In this document: positions 59,127-64,000 of the stretch, piece after piece
Layout: each line of letters starts with the position of its first letter
Numbering within the stretch: the stretch's first letter is position 1
Assembly (NCBI RefSeq): GCF_000143415.4
Contig: NW_003314332.1
Location: 471,494-535,493 of the forward strand
Source of the DNA: Selaginella moellendorffii
Lineage: Eukaryota > Streptophyta > Lycopodiopsida > Selaginellales > Selaginellaceae
Reading direction: 5' to 3'
DNA length: 64,000 nt
The notes under the pieces: generated by a model
The model's database searches: none
Told to the model about the DNA's origin: nothing
Seen by the model: only the letters and a program-made list of their open reading frames with translations
Position numbers and translations under genes: made by a program

Positions 59127-59789
59127 TTACACATATAAACGAAGAAAAATAGATCAAATCAATATCATGTTAAAATTTAAAACTTTAATTTGAGTTTTTA
59201 CTAAGAACATAAATTAGTCCTTTACAAATGTTTTTAATTAAAATAATCATGTCTAAATTTATTTAGAAGTCCAATAGAATATTCATATTGTATAAAGCCA
59301 TTCCAGATTTATTTGGGTTTATGGAAAATGATTCGTTTTGTTTTTTCTTTTCTTTTTTTGTTTTACTGAGGATTATATTCTCTTATTTAGTGGAAAGAAT
59401 ACTCTAGATTTGGACATTCCTAAGGAATATTTTGAGTGAAGAGGAATCAGGATCTAGAGCTGAAGAAAAGCTCCATAGAGTTTATGTAGAGTTTAGGGTG
59501 CAAAACTCTGTTCTTTACATCTTTCCACCTCTAGTCTACCATTTACCCCAACATCTTAGAGACTTCTCTTTTATTGGAAATGGTGCGTGCTACAAATCTA
59601 TATTCTAAGTCCAATTTCTTCTTACAAAGCACAATCCCATGTATTTATATGAACGCATGCCATTCTCTAGATCCCAATTCCTTGCATCTTTCCTTGAAAA
59701 CTCCTTTGGAGATGAACTTTAAGGTTTAGATGTGTAACAAGAAAGAAAAGGAGAAATAACTATTTATTTTAAGTAAGCTGTCCTAATCA
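59127..59789. other. AT-rich spacer
   Basis: No gene recognised. Short frames only. The sharp AT-rich composition continues from the lectin-2 block to about 59780. Confidence 0.6.
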
Positions 59790-60265
59790 TTATTCTCTGT
59801 CACTCTTTCCAATTCCATAATCTTCCAAAGATTCATTTCGTTGAGAATGAAGTTGATGAAGATCCTCTGGACTGCGGCTGCGACTCCTGTACCTGGCGCT
59901 TCTTCCACCATCACCAGACCTGTCTGGAGATGGCGTATGGTAGCGCCGAGCATCCGAGTAAGCCTGGCTAAATCCTCTACCTCGGTGGATTCTGCCTTTC
60001 CGATCGGGGGGTGGTGGGCTTCGGCATGATGTGCAGCGTGGAGGTGATGGGCTCCCGATGCGCGCCAAAGGTGGTGAACTCTGACGCTGTGGACTCCGAC
60101 GATGACGGGGAGGTGTTCCAGTTGGACCAGGTGGAGGTGTTGGACTCGGACTTGTGTGCCGCAGAGGTGTCACACTTCGAGCGGCTCGCTTTGCAGGGCT
60201 TCGGCTTCTTCGGCTCGTCCTCGCCACTGCCTCCATCACTTGAAATTGACCTAAAGAGGAGAAGT
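59790..60265 (-). pseudogene. intronless partial copy of the SR-cyclophilin tail
   Basis: Minus-strand frame corresponding to the C-terminal RS region of the gene at 61563-63943. Matching segments are [43 protein letters not shown] and [13 protein letters not shown]. In the full gene these lie in exons 10 and 12, separated by two introns and exon 11. Here the exon-10 end (GGAAGAAGCGCCAG) runs directly into the exon-12 start (GTACAGGAG) with no intron and no exon-11 sequence. That is what a retrocopy of an exon-11-skipped mRNA would look like. There is no cyclophilin domain. The 5' boundary is near 60215. The frame is open and ends DYGIGKSDRE. Confidence 0.7.
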
Positions 60266-60422
60266 TTATCAAGTATATATATACACGTAAAAGGGTGATC
60301 TTGAAAGCTCTTAAACATAGGTTTCAATCTGAGAGCACGAGAATATAAGCCACGCTCAAGGTCTTTTCGTAGTCTCCGTGACGAGTAAAGAAGAGAATCC
60401 TTTGAGAAAAGTCAAACGAATC

Positions 60423-61337
60423 ATGGAAAAGGAATTGCCCATTCTGGGATCATGGGCGACAGAGCTGCCTGGATGGCATCGGTGGGGATGCAAAAGAGCC
60501 TGGCCGTATGTTCCAGAGGTGGGCACCTCCAAACTTTTGCAACAAATCGAGGGCGTGCATCCCAAGCTGTCGGAGGCCCCTGACCCTGAGCTTGGAAAGC
60601 AGATGCAGCTCTTGGAATTCTTGGACCTGTGTGTGGCTCCGCGAGCGTTTACGCTGGAGCCAGGCGCCACCAGGGCCAGGATGCTACGTTTAAATTACGA
60701 CCCCAGGGAAGGTCCCCGCGCCATCCCTGCGGGCTTGGTTGCTGCTGCAGATTACATGGATACGAGGCAAGAAAAGGGAGGCCTCATCAGCCTGGATGAT
60801 GTTGTCAAGGTGCACAAGCTTGTGATGATGAATCACGGTAGTGGTGAAGAAGCTGAAGATGAAGCTGATACTGATGCCTTGGGCGAGTATATTGATGAGC
60901 TCCACACCAAGCTGGGAGCTCTCGAGGATGATCCGAGCCTCAGTTGGCAGCAGCGCGCCCAGCGCCTGATAACAATCGCTGCGGAGACTTTGCTGTGGTT
61001 TTTCGGCCGCAGGCCATTCAAAGACGGCAACGCGAGGGTGGCGGAGGTGGTGTGCGTGTGGCTCTTGGAAAGCCTGGCGCCCTGCGTGCCATTCAGCATC
61101 AATCTGTGGCTTGCGCTGGATGAGGGGAAGATGGGAAGTTTAGTTGGCTGCCAGAAGCGGACTCACAGGGAGCGCTCATTTACGCTGCCACCGTCGGGTG
61201 TGGAAGACGTAGTAGCATATATTGTGGAGAGGCTGTGGGTGGCTTGGAATAACGTGCTTCGTTTTGATTCTGGCCCGGTTGAAGACGAGAATCCCTTAGA
61301 GAGTTTCTCAAAATTGCTGTGCGACAGTTCTTATTAA
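60423..61337 (+). CDS. Fic/Fido-fold protein with altered catalytic motif
   Basis: Single exon, 304 residues from the ATG at 60423 (the frame is open upstream without ATG). Fic proteins transfer AMP or other groups to target side chains. Their active site is HxFx(D/E)GNGR. The matching helix here, after ITIAAETLLWFFGR, reads RPFKDGNARVAEVV at residues 197-210. Arg replaces the essential His and Ala replaces the second Gly. The preceding segment (LISLDDVVKVHKLVM, about 122-136) fits the Fic helix that precedes the active site. An acidic loop (EEAEDEADTD) may be the flap region. With the His lost it is either a pseudoenzyme or uses other chemistry. Codon use is normal for the genome. It sits between the cyclophilin gene and its tail copy. 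The fold call rests on the motif and length only. Confidence 0.55.
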   Translation: MEKELPILGSWATELPGWHRWGCKRAWPYVPEVGTSKLLQQIEGVHPKLSEAPDPELGKQMQLLEFLDLCVAPRAFTLEPGATRARMLRLNYDPREGPRAIPAGLVAAADYMDTRQEKGGLISLDDVVKVHKLVMMNHGSGEEAEDEADTDALGEYIDELHTKLGALEDDPSLSWQQRAQRLITIAAETLLWFFGRRPFKDGNARVAEVVCVWLLESLAPCVPFSINLWLALDEGKMGSLVGCQKRTHRERSFTLPPSGVEDVVAYIVERLWVAWNNVLRFDSGPVEDENPLESFSKLLCDSSY

Positions 61338-61562
61338 TCTAATTGATCAATTGAGAGTTCATAATTATACACATGTTTAAAAATATAAACAGAAGAAAAT
61401 ATACTAGGAAGTGTTTAAGAAAGTTTATAGATTACTACATAAAACTAATTTAAATGAATAACGACCATTAGATGGTAAAATATTTTAAAATATCCAAGCT
61501 TAGCAACTACATTTTCGCTTCACAAAACAAAGAACACAAGATTCACAAGAAAAGAAGTTTTC
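61338..61562. other. short AT-rich spacer
   Basis: Contains the 3' flanks of the convergent Fic-like and cyclophilin genes. Nothing else is seen. Confidence 0.5.
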
Positions 61563-61835
61563 CTACGGACTGGTATCACCGTACGATACTAGGCTCCGCG
61601 GGTGAGGCTGTGCTGGCGACCGCGACCTCCGCGAGCGTGGTGCTGGCGACCGGGAGCTTCGCGAGCGTGGCGGCGGCGTCCGAGATCTACTCCGAGTCGG
61701 CCTCCTGGGAAGCTGGGATCCATTTCTTCGAGGGCCAAGTCGATGGCGAAGATCCTCTGGACTGCGGCTGCGACTGCGGCTAGAGCTTCTCCGGTACCTG
61801 GCAATCAAATGGCCACCCACATTCACCACCAAAGC

Positions 61836-61875
<40 letters not shown>

Positions 61876-63943
61876 CAAGAACTGACCTTCTTGGAGGACT
61901 TCTGGGCCTTCGGGCTGGAGAATAGTGCCTGTAGTTCCTGCTACAAAGAGCTCAGAGGAGAAGGAAAACCAAAAAGCTGGGAATGAGCTTACCTGTTGCT
62001 TCTTCCGCCCCCATTGTATCCACGAGACCTGTCCGGTGATGGCGTGCGGTAGCGCCGAGCGTAGGAGTAAGCCTGACTAAATCCTCTACCTCGACGGATT
62101 CTGCCTTCTCGATCGGGACTAGCACGGCGTGGAGCTGTCGGGCTTCGGCGGCGTGGAGGAGATGGGCTCCGGCGGCGCGGCGAAGGTGGTGGAGTCTGAC
62201 GCTTTGGCGCAGGACTCCTACGTCGTGGAGGTGATGGAGGACTCCGATGACGGCGAGGTGTTGCACCTTGATGAGGTGAAGGTGTTGGACTCGGACTTAT
62301 GTACCGCGGGGGTGTCACACTTCGAGCGGCTCGCTTTGCAGGGCTTCGGCTTCGGGATTTGCTCGGACTGCGGCTCCGCCTCGCGACTGCCCCCTTGTGA
62401 TGGACGGGACTAGCACTTTGACTCCTGTCTTAAAATGTTAGCCAGACTAATTGTCTATCATCTTTCTACCTTGATGACTTTGGAGGTGGCGCCTCTGCTC
62501 GACCGGCCTTGTTCTCCTCGGCACGAACACTGATCACATCCTGACGCTCTTTGCTGGCTTTTCCTCTCTTATCCCGCTCCTTTTCCGCGTCACTCTCCGA
62601 TTCTGCACTGCTTCCTGCTTCACTGTCCGACCTGAAACAAAGCAAGTAAGCGTACATTCCTGGAGAGGACGAGGTAGACCAAACCTATTGGGTTTTCGGC
62701 GTTTTCTATCTTTGTGTTTCCGCTTTTCCTTTCTTTTCTTCGATTTCTCCTTTTTTGAACGCCTTCGCCTTCTGCGCCTTTCCTCCTCACTGGATGTGTC
62801 TGACGACGACGGAGAGAGCTCAGATTCGCTCTCCGAATCTGTGTCGGAATACCGATGGTTTTTCCTCTTCTTCTTGTCTGAAGTTTTCCGGCGCCTTCTC
62901 CTCGATCTTCTGTCGTCCTCACTTTCGTCGCTGGATGAGTATTCGTTGACCTTTTTATGCTTCTTGCTGGCTTTCTCGTTCTCTACGAAATAGAGAGCAT
63001 TAAAACAACTGTGCAAAAGAAACACCGTTATACCTTTTGCTGCAACTTTGTTCTCAGAGACTTCCCCACAATCAACAATCTTGATCGTATCAAAAGGTCT
63101 GTTCGACACCGGCTTAACAGGCTGTAACTCAATTTTTCTGAGCACTTCGAGACCCTCTACGACACGGCCGAATACCACATGCTTCCTGAATAAAAATTCA
63201 TGAAAACAAAACAGCGCAAAAGAAGTAAACGCACCCGTTAAGATGTGGCGCAGGTGCAAATGTGAGGAAGAACTGTGACTTGTTGGTATTTGGCCCGGCA
63301 TTCGCCATGGATAAAACTCCAGGCGTGTCATGAGTGCAAACGAAGGACTCGTCTACAAGAGCCAGAATGGAAAAAAATTAAAGCACGCTAGGAAAAGAAA
63401 TACAAACCATTGAATCTGCCACCGTAAATACTTTCTCCACCAGTTCCTGCAGGAATCGGAGATGAGAAATGGTCGGCTACATCGCAATGAACAAGTGTGT
63501 ATTACCATCGCCCTTGGTAAAATCCCCGCCCTGCTTGCCATGCACTAAGTCACACACAGCCGAAAAGTAGAACAAAACCACATACCTGAGCCATGAAACC
63601 TTTGATAACTCTGTGAAAGATAGAGCCTTTGTAATGTAGTCGCTGTCCAGTTTCTTTGCCTTTGCCTATCTCGCCTGTGAGGAAGTCCCCCCCAAAAAAA
63701 GAATGAGAATCGTTGATCTTCGCAGAGCGCGATGCGATGGAGACTTACCCGTGCACAGAGCGCGGAAGTTTTCCGCGGTGCGAGGAACCTTATCGGCGAA
63801 GAGCTGCGTAGAAAATGCGCCCACATTAGTAGAAGAATCGATGGACGCGCACTAGGAGCTCTCACCTCCATCACAACCCTTCCGGCGGGATCATCAGCGA
63901 TGGTAATATCGAAGAACACTCGCGGATTCGGCTTCTTCCCCAT
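61563..63943 (-). CDS. CYP63: SR-cyclophilin, peptidyl-prolyl isomerase with RS domain (CYP63/CYP95 type)
   Basis: Twelve exons on the minus strand: 63943-63866, 63803-63749, 63674-63586, 63530-63506, 63446-63408, 63352-63235, 63185-63034, 62982-62685, 62631-62470, 62424-61993, 61937-61887 and 61797-61563. All are GT-AG and in phase, giving 577 residues. Residues 1-175 are a cyclophilin domain ([79 protein letters not shown]). The catalytic Arg (FHRVI) and the QFF segment are present. From about 185 a long Lys/Glu/Arg/Ser region leads to Pro- and Arg-Ser-rich repeats ([27 protein letters not shown]). Members localise to nuclear speckles and bind SR splicing factors. The 12-exon structure, including a 25-nt exon, is typical. 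Intron 11 contains a GA microsatellite. The end YGDTSP is in the last exon. Confidence 0.93.
61837..61873. repeat. (AG)n microsatellite in cyclophilin intron
   Basis: 37 bases of uninterrupted AG on the + strand, i.e. CT on the sense strand. It lies in the intron between exons 11 and 12, where it extends the pyrimidine-rich region upstream of the exon-12 acceptor. Confidence 0.95.
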
Positions 63944-64000
63944 GGCGCCAAGGAGATCGCGTCACGCCGCCGCCCTCGCCAATGAGATAAACCCTAAAAC

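Overview
The window looks like nuclear DNA of a lycophyte, most probably Selaginella (S. moellendorffii-like). This is inferred from the sequence, not from a database search. Introns are very short (mostly 35-90 nt, GT-AG), exons have balanced to GC-rich codon use, and intergenic DNA is AT-rich. There are five intact or nearly intact organelle-type PPR genes plus several PPR remnants, and land-plant regulators (EBF-type F-box, SUF4, atypical E2F, tonoplast sugar transporter, MOT1 molybdate transporter, SR-cyclophilin). No rRNA, tRNA or CRISPR was recognised. For the multi-exon genes I checked splice phase by hand; every exon chain given below closes in frame unless stated.

Layout. 0-9 kb: gene-poor AT-rich DNA, a GDSL-esterase remnant, an F-box-associated-like gene, one PPR gene, then Copia retrotransposon debris that includes a fold-back of gag sequence. 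9-17.5 kb: a head-to-head gene pair sharing a 51-bp promoter with an E2F site, a tonoplast sugar transporter (TST/TMT), a broken receptor-kinase-like gene and a 13-exon multi-OB-fold protein. 17.5-26 kb: AT-rich DNA with a long TA microsatellite and two 100-bp direct repeats, a secreted GNA-type lectin and a Crinkler-like NTPase/nuclease. 26-28.5 kb: atypical E2F with two DNA-binding domains.

28.5-46.9 kb is an inverted duplication. The left arm holds PPR 3' remnant, GDSL gene (-), two inverted hAT elements, PPR-A 3' remnant (+) and intact PPR-B (+). The right arm holds PPR-B remnant (-), intact PPR-A (-), GDSL gene (+) and another PPR gene (-). Between the arms lie a MOT1 molybdate transporter, a kinase-like gene flanked by two copies of an unrecognised domain, and a BTB gene fused to a ubiquitin-like domain. 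Different members of the PPR pair survive in the two arms, which looks like reciprocal loss.

47-58 kb: SUF4 zinc-finger protein, a small membrane protein, an EBF1/2-type F-box/LRR protein (ethylene signalling), a receptor-like kinase whose activation segment carries an insert of about 535 residues, and a DYW-type PPR. 58-64 kb: a second, AT-rich GNA-lectin gene, an intronless partial copy of an SR-cyclophilin tail, a Fic-fold protein with an altered active-site motif, and the complete 12-exon SR-cyclophilin gene.

The genes do not form one pathway. The most unusual items are the kinase-like gene with duplicated flanking domains, the two lectins sharing an unknown N-terminal domain, the Crinkler-like and Fic-like genes, the OB-fold protein, the BTB-ubiquitin-like fusion and the inverted GDSL-PPR duplication.
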